Shown: piece by piece, positions 37,986-50,900 of the stretch
Position numbering within the stretch: position 1 is the first letter of the stretch
How the letters are laid out: every line of letters begins with the position of its first letter
Assembly: GCA_013396655.1 (NCBI GenBank)
Contig: WBMV01005073.1
Coordinates: 868,001-932,000, forward strand
Length of the DNA: 64,000 bases
Direction of reading: 5' to 3'
DNA from: Campylorhamphus procurvoides
Lineage: Eukaryota > Chordata > Aves > Passeriformes > Dendrocolaptidae
Program-made: the position numbers and the translations under genes
Notes under the pieces: generated by a model
The model's input: only the letters and a program-made list of their open reading frames with translations
Databases searched by the model: none
Told to the model about the DNA's origin: nothing

Positions 37986-40779
37986 ATTTAATTAACATCT
38001 ATTTTATTCTATTATGTCTTACTTGAAGCTGAAAATCATGCATGAAGAATTTTTCTTGAATCCTCTTAGTTTAAGCTAATCAAGTGTTTAGTGCTTGATA
38101 GCTGGAAAAATTAAATTGCAAATGTGTTCTTAAAAAGAAAAACTAATTAATTTATAATGAAAATCACTGGAAGAAAATAAAGAAAACCCCAGAGTTATAA
38201 TATATATATATTTTTAATCTCAGTTTTATATTTCAGGATCCAAATTTACAGTGGCTTCTGATGCTACTGTAAACAAATTATTTTTCTCTTAAAAGATGGA
38301 ATAAAAGGCAAGATTTACTGTCATTTGTTAATATATATATGTACACCTACAGTAAACAACGACACCCAGCTTCACTGAATGCTTTGGTTGGTTAAAGAAT
38401 ACATATAGGACAATGTAAGCTGCAAAACTAGAACATAATATCTGCTGTCTGCCAAAAAGAAACAGGGTCTTCCCAGGCATTTTTCAGCTATGCATTTCAT
38501 CAGAGGACGTTAATTTGTTAAATGAACTGCAGAAGAATACTAGTTTCAATTATTTGTTTGCAAGGACAGGTTTCTTCAGTTAAAAATGAAATTTCTTGCA
38601 CGAGATCCACCCAGGGGTCATGCTGGAAGGCAAGATTCTCAAATCACCACCCAAATCCAAGCCTGTGCCTGGCTGTAGGTCCCAGGCAGCTGCCTAGTGC
38701 TGGGCTAAGGCACTTCACAAGCCATACCTGAAGTTCTAATGGATCAGTTCATGATGCTTTCTACCATTCAGGGTTAGATCAGTCGAGTATAAACAGGAAG
38801 ACTCAGGTTCAGGTCATGCTTTGAATTCTCTTCCACTTATTATTACCTGCAAAAACTACCTTAATTTGAATTATCAAAAGCAAAATGAAACAAGAAAATA
38901 TTCTCCCACATTTTAAACAAAACTAGCTTAGAGACACCCACAGTGCATACAAGCTTAATGAAAGTGTTTAATGATAGGCCTGTGTGCAGATGGAAACTGC
39001 TGTGGGGAATTTGTACTGCAAAAAGAGGACAGATCTCTCACACTTGCTCTTGAATGTTCAGAGTTTCTGTCAAAAGTTTGTTGTCTAGACCTCTACTATA
39101 TGGAAGAGAGAAGTTTGTCAACATTGATAAATTTTTCCAGAGTAATAGTAAATACACAGAATTCTTATGCTGGTAAAAATAATCCAGATGATACAGCATC
39201 AAAGCAAATCTCTGAACAAAGTACAAGTAAAAGAATGATTTTCTCTTCTGCCACAAGACCCATGTCTGAATCAGGATTTCACCAGCACTACTGAATCACC
39301 TGTACATTTATTCACTTCTTAATCTACACAGCTATCTCTGCAACTTTCTAGAAGCAGAGCAAGGCTTTGTGCATGTCTCTTGACCAGTGATTCTGTGTGT
39401 TATTTATGGGCTACAAAAAATATGAGGAAAAAAAAGTGAGAACAAAAATAAAAAAGATAACTCAGAAGAAAATATGGGGCCAAGTGAAGGCCCCAATGAG
39501 TATTTGGAAGGGAAAATTACAACAGAGACACTTATTTCAAACTACTTTTGAATGCCTGCCAATCAACCTGCTTAGATAACTGGATCATTTAACATATCCA
39601 GTATGCTCCCCTGGTGTTCACCAAGCACACAGCTTTCTATTTTGTTCTAACAAAGAAATAAATATCTCCATTTTTCCATGTGAATGAAAATGTATCTACT
39701 GTTAATATTGATATAGTACTCATACTTTCCCTCAGTGACACAATTTCTGGCACCTACATCTAATTTATTATGTTAGACTTCAGAGGAAAGAAACCACAAC
39801 AATAGCAAATGACTATGCAACAGTAACAGTACTGACTTGTTTGTTATCACACTGAAGGAAATTTGGTCCTTTGCTACTTTCCCTTACCTACAAACCAGCA
39901 ACTGACCTTTCTTCACATGATAAACCTTAGGAAAACAAAAAGTATCATGAAAAAGAAAAAGCATCATTAAATTCATAGTCTGCAGGTAGTGAATGAGATT
40001 TTCAGATGAGATGCCAACTTTTAGAGGGCACATGAAACTCAAATGAATTTTGAGAGGATAATAAATTACTTATTGCATTCAAACTCCAGTATCATTATGT
40101 GGTTTTTAGTTATCTCTTTTTCACCTCAGTGGAGTACAGTGTGTTTCCTCATCTTATGCCTAAAACTACCTTCAAACTCCCTTTACACTGATAGACAGTT
40201 TGATTTCTCTGGGTTTTGCATTTATTGCTTTTTGCATTAAAAATATTCCTACCACGTATTATGTAAGTGGACATACAACCTAATTAAGCCTGCCAGTTAG
40301 ATGATCCCATTTTCACCTGATTATAACTCAGCACTTACTCCAGCCCTCAAACACAGTACAAATCCATACCTCTGGACACAGGACTAGAGTCTGATTAGTC
40401 AATAAGAAATCTGTATCGCTACACTCTCTCCCCCTTCGGCATTAGCAGCAAACTAATTTACAGTGAGTCCAGTAGCTCAAGGGGGGCAGCTGTTTAGTTT
40501 AAGAATTCAAGCCTGCAACCTCCCAAAAGACACTGCCAGACAAGGTTTTCTGTAGCCCACTCTATCACAGCTTCTTTCTTCAGTCTCTTAGAGGAAATTA
40601 GGAATAGTCACCGATAGCATACTTTATAAGCACACTGAGGTGGCAGTCAAGCACTTGTAAGTTGGGAAATGCCACACTTACACAGTTGACTGTGTAAATT
40701 TAATTCTCTCCTTGCTACAGTCGCATCTGCACACTGTGATATAAATTTTAATTATCCCATTGGATACTGGTTTTTCCAC
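37986..40779. other. Unique DNA, no gene seen
   Basis: Two short AT microsatellite runs occur near 38201-38211 and 38330-38340. A 107-codon frame at 38971-39294 has slightly raised first-position G (about 26%) but no recognisable motif. No RNA gene was seen. Confidence 0.5.
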
Positions 40780-41060
40780 AGGACACTACTCAGCCCACCA
40801 GCTGAATGCAGATGGGGGCTGAATTATCATTGTTCTGACAGTCATAAAAATGCTGTTTTCAACTTGCAAGTGCTTGACTTTGCAACTAAAGTTACATTGT
40901 TTTGACACAAATCTGAATCAAATTGGAATTATATAAACACGCATAGATTTGAAGGAGTAATGCAGCAAGAAGGGGATGAATTATTTATGTATGACTGGCA
41001 TCAATGCAATTAATAAAAATAGCAGGAGGTGTTAGCATCTACATGGTTGAATATACTTTG
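40780..41060. promoter_or_regulatory. Candidate enhancer-like noncoding block
   Basis: Two SOX-type CATTGTT sites lie at 40828-40834 and 40895-40901, accompanied by homeodomain-type AATTAATAA near 41008 and GAATTATTTATG near 40978. The block is free of simple repeats and has no open frame of note. This clustering is typical of developmental enhancers, but the call is from appearance only and no alignment was possible. Confidence 0.2.
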
Positions 41061-44000
41061 TAAACACAAAGTCATCATCATAATTTAGATATTTCAAAAC
41101 ATTTCACAAACCCACACATTATTACTTGTGACCTTAACCCTTCCAAGATAATCTGCAGAAACTGCAGTATAAGAAAGAAAATGAAGACAAAAAAGGCAAA
41201 CTGGTATGCACTAAAATGTCCTGCTTATTTTTCAAGCTTACCATAATCTGAAAAGGGAAAATATCTGTCCTTTTGTAAAAGATGAGTGGATGACTTTCTA
41301 AGACACACTGGGGTTATACTGGCATTAGTTTTACAAAAAAATCTGTACATAAAAGCTGGAACTAAAAAAGAACCAGAAACTGATTCAAGAGATGCCCTAA
41401 TGTCAAAAGCTCCAGCCCTGTGGCATAGTCAGTCATCCAGAAAATTGAGGTTATATTTAGTTCACATTTTCATGCTTTTATTAGCAAAAATCAGCTATGG
41501 CTGGAACAATCAAGGCTAAATTTGTTACTTCAGATTAAATGACTTTTAAACTATTTTTTATCCACAGAAGTGAGTCCAATGTTTTCCCCAGTTTTACAAA
41601 TCTCAAAATTCAAAGCCATATAACTGATGTCACATCAAAGAGGCAGTTCCTTTGGTCTCATCACTTCTCGCTATGATGCATCATGTTGTTATTAGCTGCA
41701 CTACCATAAAAAATTAAATTATGGAAACGTAAACAAAAAGGCTCTCATTTGGAAAACAAATCCCCACTGCTCTGTTGGTTTATATCCAGTGCTGCATTCA
41801 AGCATTTCCCTTCAGCCAGAGAACAATAAGAAGATCTGTCGATTTCTTTTCTCTTGCAGTGGATACCTTTAATCTCAACGGTTCTGCTACACACAAAATC
41901 TTGATTAAGAATAAATATTCATCAAGTAGATGGATAAAGACATAATCGTGTGATTATATTGGTCTGTTTCTTGTAACGCTGAACTGCTTATTTGTTTTCT
42001 TTTTGGCTAGCTGCTCTAAAGGAAGTTTTCTAACAGTCTCTACAAAGCCAGCAAGAATTTCTAAACAAGTGGCTGTCTTTTTTATTAGAAATAGAACTAA
42101 ATTATACAGAAAGACTTATGTCACAATCATTCTACTTCTTTTTTAAAATAAATTGTCCCATCTTCCAAGCCTCATTAGAAAAAAAAAATCAATCCAAATC
42201 ACAGGAGACTGGATTCAGTCTTCATTAATTGCTTCCATGCACTGCTGCTCCCCAGATTCACAAATTTGCCCTGCCAGCAGCAAATCTAGAATATTTCTCC
42301 TCAGCCAGCCTTGCTGCTTCCTGCTCCCTTCCCTAGTGTCCAGGCTTGCCACCAGCTCTCAGCCACACAGCTACAAGGCCAGTTCTTTCATGATTCCCGA
42401 AAACACAAGTAGCAAATTCACGCTCTTCTTTGAAAAAGAACAACTCTTTTGGGAAGCAAATTTAATGCAGGACATTAAGTAAACTGATGCTCTCATTAGT
42501 GCAAATGTCAAGTTCATTATAACAGATGTTTCAGCTGAAGATTGCTACACATTTAAAGCTAAAAACAAATGTGCAGAGCATTCACCATTTGACTGAGTCT
42601 GTCTGGTTCCAAGCTTACAGAACTGAGCCAGAAGTGGCTCAAGTCATCACTGCCTTGTCTGTATGTAGCACGGGCAGGTTTCTGTCTGGGACATCCTGAA
42701 ACATGCCCTGCACACAGCCTGCTGAGGATCATTTTTATCAGTGCTTGCACAGGTAAGATTTTGGTGAAGCACAGAAGGCAAAAGCTACAGCTAATGCAGT
42801 TAGAAACTGAGAAGACCTCTAGTCAGGCAATAGTAAGGTACTTCTACCATATTGCACATGTTGCTACAGAAACATCTTCATTTGGAGCAATCAGGTGTTG
42901 TGATTCTAATAAATTATACTGCTTTCCCTAAGCTTTACAGTTCTGGAACAGACCTGTTTTTGGTGTCTTCACAGAGACACCAGCAGGTGAAGTCCATTTT
43001 CAGGAACAGTGACTTCTGAGGCTCTTGTAATTCTCTAACCAAAGCTAGAGCATGAAATAATTTTCTGCCTTTCAGGCCCAAAATAATTTGCTGCAATAAT
43101 AAATGTGAACAGTAATTAAAAAGAATAGAAGAACAAACTGTGTTTTAAAAAAATAAAACAAATTCACATTTTGAAAAGCTAGTTCTAAACCTCCTTCCTA
43201 AGACTATAATTCAATTTTTCAATAGCAGTCTGAGTTTGATTTACAGGACTTTACAAACTGCAGCTTCTAAACTCTTAAAAGCAGTAACAACAGTGTGAAA
43301 CAGATAAATAATTAAAAAAAAAATAAAACCTCTAGATGACCATAAGAAATACACACTACATGATCTCCCTCAATCGTGCATAGGTAGGTCAGGTAGAAAC
43401 CACTTCAAAGTGGGATCAGATACAGAAAATGTTTCCTTCAGAATCAAAGTTCCATGTATGAATTGATTTAGGACCCTACACGTGACAATGCAGCAATCAT
43501 TTATACAAACAAATGTGAGTCAGTATCAAATATTTGTTTACAGAAAAAGGGTAAAACAATTAGCACCATAGGCACAACTAAAGACAAGAGAAAGAAGCTG
43601 TAATACACAAAGTTGGAGACCAGAGTTAAAGCTTAACAGTTCAAAAGCAATCTGCACTTTAAAGAAAAAAATATTAATTTAATTTAAATTTCACTTAATA
43701 TATAATTTCCGCTGACTGAAAAGATCTGTAAAGTCTTGGAAACACTCTTGCAAAGGCCTGAACATGTACTTGGCTCTTGTGCCAAATTAGTCCCAATTTA
43801 AGGTTCATGATCTTGCAGCATCCTAGCAGCTCACAAGTGAACAACAGGGTAACACTGGCTACAGGAATTGCTATATGGCACTTAAAGTATCACTTTTGTC
43901 AAATTTATACTCAATTGTTTCTGTTCTGTTAAGTCTATTACATTGTCTGCTTCACAGTATCATTAAAATTTACTCCAATCAGTGAATTATTTTCATGCAA

Positions 44001-45306
44001 TAATCCAATACAAGAAAATATTTTATATTTACAAGCATAAGGATGTCTTAAAACTAATCCATCCAGAGTAGAGTCAAGGATTTAATGTATAAAATTCAGT
44101 TCTGGGAAAGCAAGAAAGTGCAGCTGAATTTTCTTTTTACATTGTGTATGCATGTATAGCATCATAAAAAAGGGAAACAATCATATTTTTGTAACTAAAA
44201 ACAAGTACTCAACTGAGCAGCTTTTACTGAGCCAGTACATATAACAAAATCACTTATCAATGAAAATAGAATTACTGTATAATCAAACCTTTTTTTTCCT
44301 GAACCACTCTAAGATGTCACACTTTACACCTGTAGGAATAGATACTTCTCATGAGAGAAAAAAAAATTCCTATTTCTTTTTTTCTGCTACAGAGATGACC
44401 TGCAAAGAATAAATACTAAGGACTGTTTTGGAATTTTTTTTTTTTAAATTTCTGATAGAGATAGGTTCCTTTGGAAATTGCTCAGTGATACTTCTTTTTT
44501 TTTCCCCCCAATAGCAGAGAGTCCTTTTGCCCTGTTCATTCTCTCCTTGGAAATCACAACTTTAGATGCTGAAATTATTCAAGCTATAATAATAATAAAA
44601 CATAGTTTAGAATAAGAAATATTCTGATGCTGCTCATTTGAATGAAAAACCACAGGCTGCATAGTTTCAAGCTCTCCTCTCCTAAAGAAATCCCCCATGG
44701 CTGGGGAGAGGAGGGAAATTAGTTAAATGTGAAATTTAAACACAAAAAGAATTGGGTTATCTTTAAGGTGAAATGGTTGAGAGTCACACTTTTTCTAAAC
44801 CAACAAAAAGAATAAAGGAAGGTTGGTTTTTTCACTTGTTTTGTATGACTTTTTTTTTCTTTTTGAGTGCTTTCTTACTAACTCAACACATCCTTTTATT
44901 TAACAACACTTGCTGGGTCTGCCCTCTGTGTGCAGTTTTCACTGAAATAAAAGGATAGCGTATGCTGCAGCCTTTCTCCGCTTTAGACTTCCCTGAGTGT
45001 AAAGATCCCAGTAGCAGCTCTGCAGCTCTGAGCAAAATCAAGTTCTGAAATAGTCAGACTTCTGCTTAAATGCCACACAAACTGACCAATTTTTGTAGCT
45101 TTATAACTATTTTTTTTGCACAGACAGGAAACTATCACCCATGGTGAAAGTACTTGTTTTCTAGCTCTCTTGATTAGAGATGTGAAGAGAAGCAACCTTA
45201 CAGAAGAGATTCTTCTGACCCTTAATTTTCAACTTAACTGAAATTCAAGTAACACTGGGGCTCTAAAGGGGACTGTAATAGAGACTCTGTCCTGAAAAAC
45301 AAAACA
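41061..45306. other. AT-rich unique DNA, no gene seen
   Basis: A 109-codon frame at 42153-42482 is serine-rich and unrecognised. The segment about 41640-42560 also has conserved-noncoding texture. T-rich runs occur near 44437 and 44494. No transposon ends were seen. Confidence 0.45.
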
Positions 45307-45327
45307 GGGGAGGGGGAAAGGGGGGAA
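45307..45327 (+). repeat. G-run cluster
   Basis: Three G-runs (4, 5 and 6 G) are separated by A and AAA. Only three tracts are present, so a canonical four-tract intramolecular quadruplex is not predicted. Confidence 0.7.
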
Positions 45328-47147
45328 GTATGCAAAAAATCCCCCAGGAGCAACGGCTTTCTTCTACTATCCTGCTGGAAGTCATGACCATAGAATCAAA
45401 TGGCTGGTACACTAACAACGTAAGGACTAGATCAATGTGCCAGCAGGACTGGGACTTTTATTACCAGGGCAAGGCAGGAAACGCACCAAGGAGGAGATTC
45501 CAAATAAATCCTTCAAGGATTTTAGGGTGAAAAAAATAATACATTCTCCATGTATAGGAGGTATCTAGATATACCTGCTAATAGACTTTGTGAAAAGTGA
45601 AGTTGCCACCACATTAAGCAATGCAGAATTGCAAAGCTGTATGAAAGGGAGAGACTGATGGAGACACACTACACTGAAAATCTGGATTTACCTAGTGGAA
45701 ACATCCCTCCTGTTAATCATACCTTTCCTGACTGGGGACTGGAAGTGTAATCTAATCCCTAAAGCCCTCCAGAGCCTGCACTTGAAACATGAAAAGAGAA
45801 GCTCAATGAAGAAGGTGGCCTCTTAGCCTTTTAACACAGAGGCAAGGATCTAGATACCAAAAATGTCTGTCAGCTAGCTGCAGCATAATCATGCAAACGG
45901 CATCTTCCTTTACCCTGAGTAGAGCACTAGCAGAGAAGGTACCTGAGAAACAGGTTTATCAAAATGTCTACAGAAATAAAAATTTGTTTAAAAGGAAAAC
46001 TAAAACAGCACACTGACCTTCTGTTGATGTCAAGGCAAAGCTGCAGACATGAGTTCCAGAAAATTAGTCTTTCAGCGACATCCCAGCTGGACATTAATGA
46101 CCAAGTTCAAAGTAACTCAGGCTGAACACTAAAATTGACTATATAATAATTAAAAAAATCCCTTCTTCAAATCTTCACTTTGATGGAGTGGTCTGAGAAA
46201 GATCTAATGAATTCCACATCTTTAGCATACACTAAAATGATATGGTGTATCTGCTGTCTGTTTCAGAAGCGAGACTTTTATAGGTTCAGAGCACAAACCA
46301 ATCTATCTTCTCAGGCAGGGGTCCTACTAATGCAAAGGGTCACCATCTGTAAAATTCCAAAAAATTACTCCTATTCTTTTAATGGAGCTCTAATCACCTT
46401 TCTTTCTCTCAGCAGTGTTGTGTAGCACCTTTAATACTCATATGAAGACCTGCCAATGAAGCAGAAAGATTCTTGGAAAGAGACATGGAAAGGCACATCT
46501 GATGGATGACAGAAAGTTAGGCAGAATAACCACACTGAGGAACATCTACTTGGATGACTGCCATTTTAGACAGCAGTTCAAAATTGATCCCTTCAAGTTT
46601 GTTTAAAGAGTTCATTAAGGAAGAAACGGGGGTTAAACTGTGTGTTGACATTGTTCATAATGCTAGGGATATGTGAGACTTTCAAAGTCAATTTATATTT
46701 AAAACATCCCAGACAACAGATGATGGAGCCATATAACTTGAATGGGAATAGTAGTAAAGGCAGAAAAGGGATTCCTCCTTAGTAAAGCAAGACTGCAGTC
46801 ACAGGATGCTTGCACCACTCTGCACTCTGTAGTCATATGAAAGGCCTTCATCTGGATGGTCTGGAGTAATCTGTCATTAAAGCCTTCTTTTACCAGTTCA
46901 CATGCAAACAAACTTTCTTCCTTGAATATGGAATCACATTCCTAAGACTTGATTAACATGGCTTCCTAAGGGGATATACAATTGATGGGGGGTGAGGAAA
47001 AGGACTTTTCTTTTATTCTTCTTTGTGCAGAGTTCCAGGGACTTACTCCTTCAGGGAACAAGACAAGAATAAGAACCAAATCTTTGCCTCTCATGTAATA
47101 ACAAAAAGCAGTCATTGCAGGCCCATCAATGAAATGACATAGAACAA
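45328..47147. other. Unique DNA, no gene seen
   Basis: Frames of 66-81 codons, none recognisable. No repeats were seen before the LTR that begins at 47148. Confidence 0.5.
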
Positions 47148-47741
47148 TGTTGTGGTTTAACCCCGGCCAGCAGCCAAGCCCCACACAGCCGCTCACTCAC
47201 TCCCACACCAGCAGGATCGCCAAGAGAATCCAAAAGGTAAAAGCTAGAGAACTCGTGGGTTGAGATAAAGACAGTTTAACAGGGAAAGCAAAAGCAACGC
47301 ACACAAGCAAAGCAAAACGAGGAACTGATTCACTGCTTCCCATGGTCCGGCAGGTGTTCAGCTACCTCCATGAGAGCGGGGCCCTATCACACATAAATGG
47401 CGACTTGGGAAGGCAAACACCATCACTCTAAACATCCTCCCTTCCTCCTCCTCTCCCCATTTTATCTACTGAGCATTATTTCCGATGGTGTGGAATATCC
47501 CTTTGGTCAGTTTGGGTCAGCTGTCCTGGCTGTGTCTCCTCCCAGCCTCCCATGCACCCCATCCCTCCTTGCCAGCATGGCAGTACAAAAGCAGAGAAGG
47601 CCTTTGCTCTGTGTGAGCACTACTCAGCAATGACAAAAACAGCTCCATGTTATAAATGCTGTGTTCAGCACAAATCCAAAACACAGCCCCATACTAGCCA
47701 CTGTGAAGAAAATTAACTCTATCCAAGCCAAAACCAGCACA
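47148..47741 (-). mobile_element. Solo endogenous-retrovirus LTR (minus orientation)
   Basis: Recognised from memory as a common avian LTR. Plus-strand landmarks are TGTTGTGGTTTAACCCC at one end, 'CTCGTGGGTTGAGATAAAGA' near 47252, 'CCCTTTGGTCAGTTTGGGTC' near 47500 and 'GAAGAAAATTAACTCTATCC' with a CCAGCACA terminus at the other. In its own (minus) direction the element has a TATA-like AGATAAAA near 47461-47468, and the polyadenylation region corresponds to GACAGTTTAA near 47270. No internal viral sequence and no partner LTR are present, so it is a solo LTR. The 5-bp flanks (AACAA and AATAG) do not match well, so a target-site duplication is not confirmed. The 78-codon frame within it is not a gene. 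Confidence 0.9.
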
Positions 47742-47745
47742 AATA

Positions 47746-47776
47746 GATAGATAATGAAATTGATAGATAATGGAAT
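47746..47776. repeat. Two-copy 16-bp GATA-type repeat
   Basis: GATAGATAATGAAAT is followed at a 16-bp period by GATAGATAATGGAAT, starting 5 bp after the LTR end. Related AATAATAGA and GATAGA words continue to about 47800. Confidence 0.8.
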
Positions 47777-47863
47777 CAATAATAGACAATTGCGATAGAA
47801 AATTTATCCTGTGTGCTAGAGCAGCATGGAAGCACTTTAAAATTAATATGATTATCTTAATGT

Positions 47864-47995
47864 AAAAAAAAAAAAAGAAACCAAACAAACAAACAAAAAA
47901 AACCACAAAAAACCGAACCAATCAAAAAAAAACAACCAAAAAACATACAAAAAACCCCAAACCAACCAACCAAAACAAAAAAACCCAAGAAAAAG
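47864..47995. repeat. Long A/C-rich low-complexity tract
   Basis: A 13-base A run opens about 130 bp made almost only of A and C in CAAA, CCAA and CCAAAAAA units. It is the largest of several such tracts in this window. The poly(A) start suggests it could derive from the tail of a retroposed sequence, but no body is recognisable between the LTR and the tract. Confidence 0.8.
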
Positions 47996-50900
47996 TCAAC
48001 TAATGGGAATTTAAGCACTCAGTAAAGCAAAACAAAATAGCATCTCCATAATTCATAAAATCAAAATAATACACTGAAATAATGATGTACTTACAGAAGA
48101 ACTGTTAATGTAATAAATACTGTAGAGTTGAGAAGAAACTGCATTTAACAAAGATAATACTGTGAAATAGGTGGCTCAACAAGTGGCCTGAATATCATCC
48201 TATATCCTATCACAACTCTTCATGGGAAACAAAAAACATGCTCTGAGTTGTTTTTTTTCAGAAAAGTTTTGCAGGCAATTAATTCTTCTTTTCAAGTTTA
48301 AATTCTTTTGAGACAATTGGCAAAGAAGGAAAAAACATTTCATTACTAATGCCTGTACCTAAAATCCAGAGAGAACTCTTGAAATGCACAAACTTGATCA
48401 TGTGTGACTTGGCTTTATTTGGCTCAAGGAAAGAAGAAATTATTAATTCTAGATAGAATACTCTGAACTGCTGAACAGAGGTGAAGAAAAAACCAGGACA
48501 ATTCAAAGTGGAACAGTTTGGAAAGTAGATTGGCAATTTTCCAGTGGCTGTTTCTTCATCTGCTGTTTCTGAAGCTGAAGTTTATTCGTTGGCAGCTTTC
48601 CTGGAGCTCCTACCTGTGTACCTTGGGCACAGGATGGAGTTGCCTTTATCCTCTCACCTGACATAGGATACTCAGCTGGTAGCTGTAGACATCGTTAAGC
48701 TGTTTGTTCATTGAGAGAGCCCTAACTGTTCTGGAAAAAGCAGGATGTTGCTCTATGCTCTCAACATGTGAAGATGCCAAGTGACATCCACTGCATATTG
48801 GAGTCATATTGTAAATAAGGAGTGCTAGTCCTTGAAATCAGCAAGGTACCTGAGTGTGTGCCAACCTGCATGACAATGCACGTCTTCTAAACTGTAGAAT
48901 TCGATATGTAATGCCAGAATCTTGGGAAACTCATTATGAAAATAACCAGATATACTGTCAAAAGACTTCTTGCTTAAATGTATTTGGAAGTTGTAAATGC
49001 TTTGTTATAATAGCATTAAAATGTGTTTTACTGGGGAACACTAAGGAATACATTTCTATACCCTGACATTTGCTAATAATGAAGAAGTAATTGATACTAA
49101 TCAGTGTTAATGCCTGCTATAAGAACTCACAGACTAAATAACCACAGTATGCCATACACACAATAGCAAACACTGTTACAGAAAAACATTGAGCCCTTAA
49201 ACCAAAAAAATTATGTATACTTTCTAAGGACTGACTAATGAGGGATAATTTATGCTGAATCAGAAATTACGTAACTTCATCATTATATAACACAAACATA
49301 TTCATTGTGACAAACTGGTAAAATATTTGGCAGAAATCTACATACTGCAGGGACCAGAACAGTGAGGGCATAAGAACACCAAGCGTTGACTGACCAGGCA
49401 GAAGCAGAGAGACAGGACAGAATGAAACCATCTGCCAAGGCAAGACTGGGGAATGAGGGCCCAGAGAAAAGAGGCAGCATGAGCTCCAGAGATTAGAGCA
49501 GGAATTTTTCAGAGCAAATGCTACTGAAATGGGTCAAAGTGTGTCCAGCATAAACACAGTAAAATCACCTTACTCTATATTTAGTTCTTGCATTTAGTTA
49601 TCTACTTAAAAGAACAAGAGCACTTGTTAGCTTACTGAAAATCTAACTCATGTTTTGTCTTGCTGGGCCTGGGGATTGAAGTCTGAAGATTATTTCCTTT
49701 CTGATGGCTGTCTTTCTTCTATTGATTGAAAAGGGAATGAGCACTGAAGAGAAGTTATTTAGGAAGTTAGATTTTAAGAACATATAAAGAAATACTTTCT
49801 GCAAATGAATATCAAAATAAAATACTTCTTTATTTTTAATTAGCAGAGGGCAGTTTTTAAGAGCGACCACTATTTTAAGAGCAATCACTTCACATAGAAG
49901 TGTCTGAAATAAGCAGACATCTACTGTGACCTCCTCAAGAACTGTTGTATCATATTTTTTTTAATTTATGGGAATTTTTTTTGGCCTGGATTTAACAAAG
50001 AAAAAGAGTCTGAATGGAATCACAGAAAGGAGTATGAATTGCAGTCATCTTTTATCTTCCCTATCACTTTCACTTCTCAAGGCTTAGTTTCATCTTTCCA
50101 CCAGATCCTGAGCTTTGGTATTTTGCTCAAAAATTCCAACTTTGATGATACTGCCTGCAAGTTTATCTACTCAGAAAAAATTACCAAATATGCTAACAGC
50201 AAGTCAAATTCCCACATGATTTTTCTTTATTCAAACCTCTAAGGTTTTGTAGTTATGTTTCAACCACCTCAAAAGTTAGATGCACAAATAAAACAACATT
50301 TCCTTATACTGGAAGAAGACTACCCTTGCCTGCATGTGGCAGTAGTGGGTATGCTATCTATTAAATTCCATTAATTTTAAATCACATTTGAATATAAATT
50401 AATACCTAAGTATGTATTTCTTTTCCTGATATGCTTAACTGCCCAAGTGTGATAGCAGGATTTTAAAAAGATGACATTTTTTTCCTATCTCAAGAGAATA
50501 CCCAATGGAGACAATACCAGATATGTTCAGTGATTGTCTGATATTTATAAAAACCCCAAATATTTTCAGAAAGAATAAGCGGGACTTTTCAGCTATTTCC
50601 AGAAATGCACTTCAGTATTTGTACATTAACGTCCCTGTTTCCCAACCTGAATAGAAATAACAAAGTTGTCACAAGGAATGACATACCTTCATCTGAGTAA
50701 AAGACACCCAGATAAAACCTATGGTATTTATATTGCCACAGAACAGAATATTAAAATAGCTCTCACATTTATCATGGTGATGTTCTGTGTTCTTCAAAGG
50801 CTTCCTAAAATGTGTATGTTCATGCTTGCTCTCATCAGTGAGTTGAGCTAAAAAAGTCACCCACCATCTCCAACACAGGGAGAAGTAAAAGAAATAGCAT

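Noticed and set aside
45307..45327. G-quadruplex
   Set aside because: Only three separated G-runs are present; a fourth tract is missing within normal loop distance.
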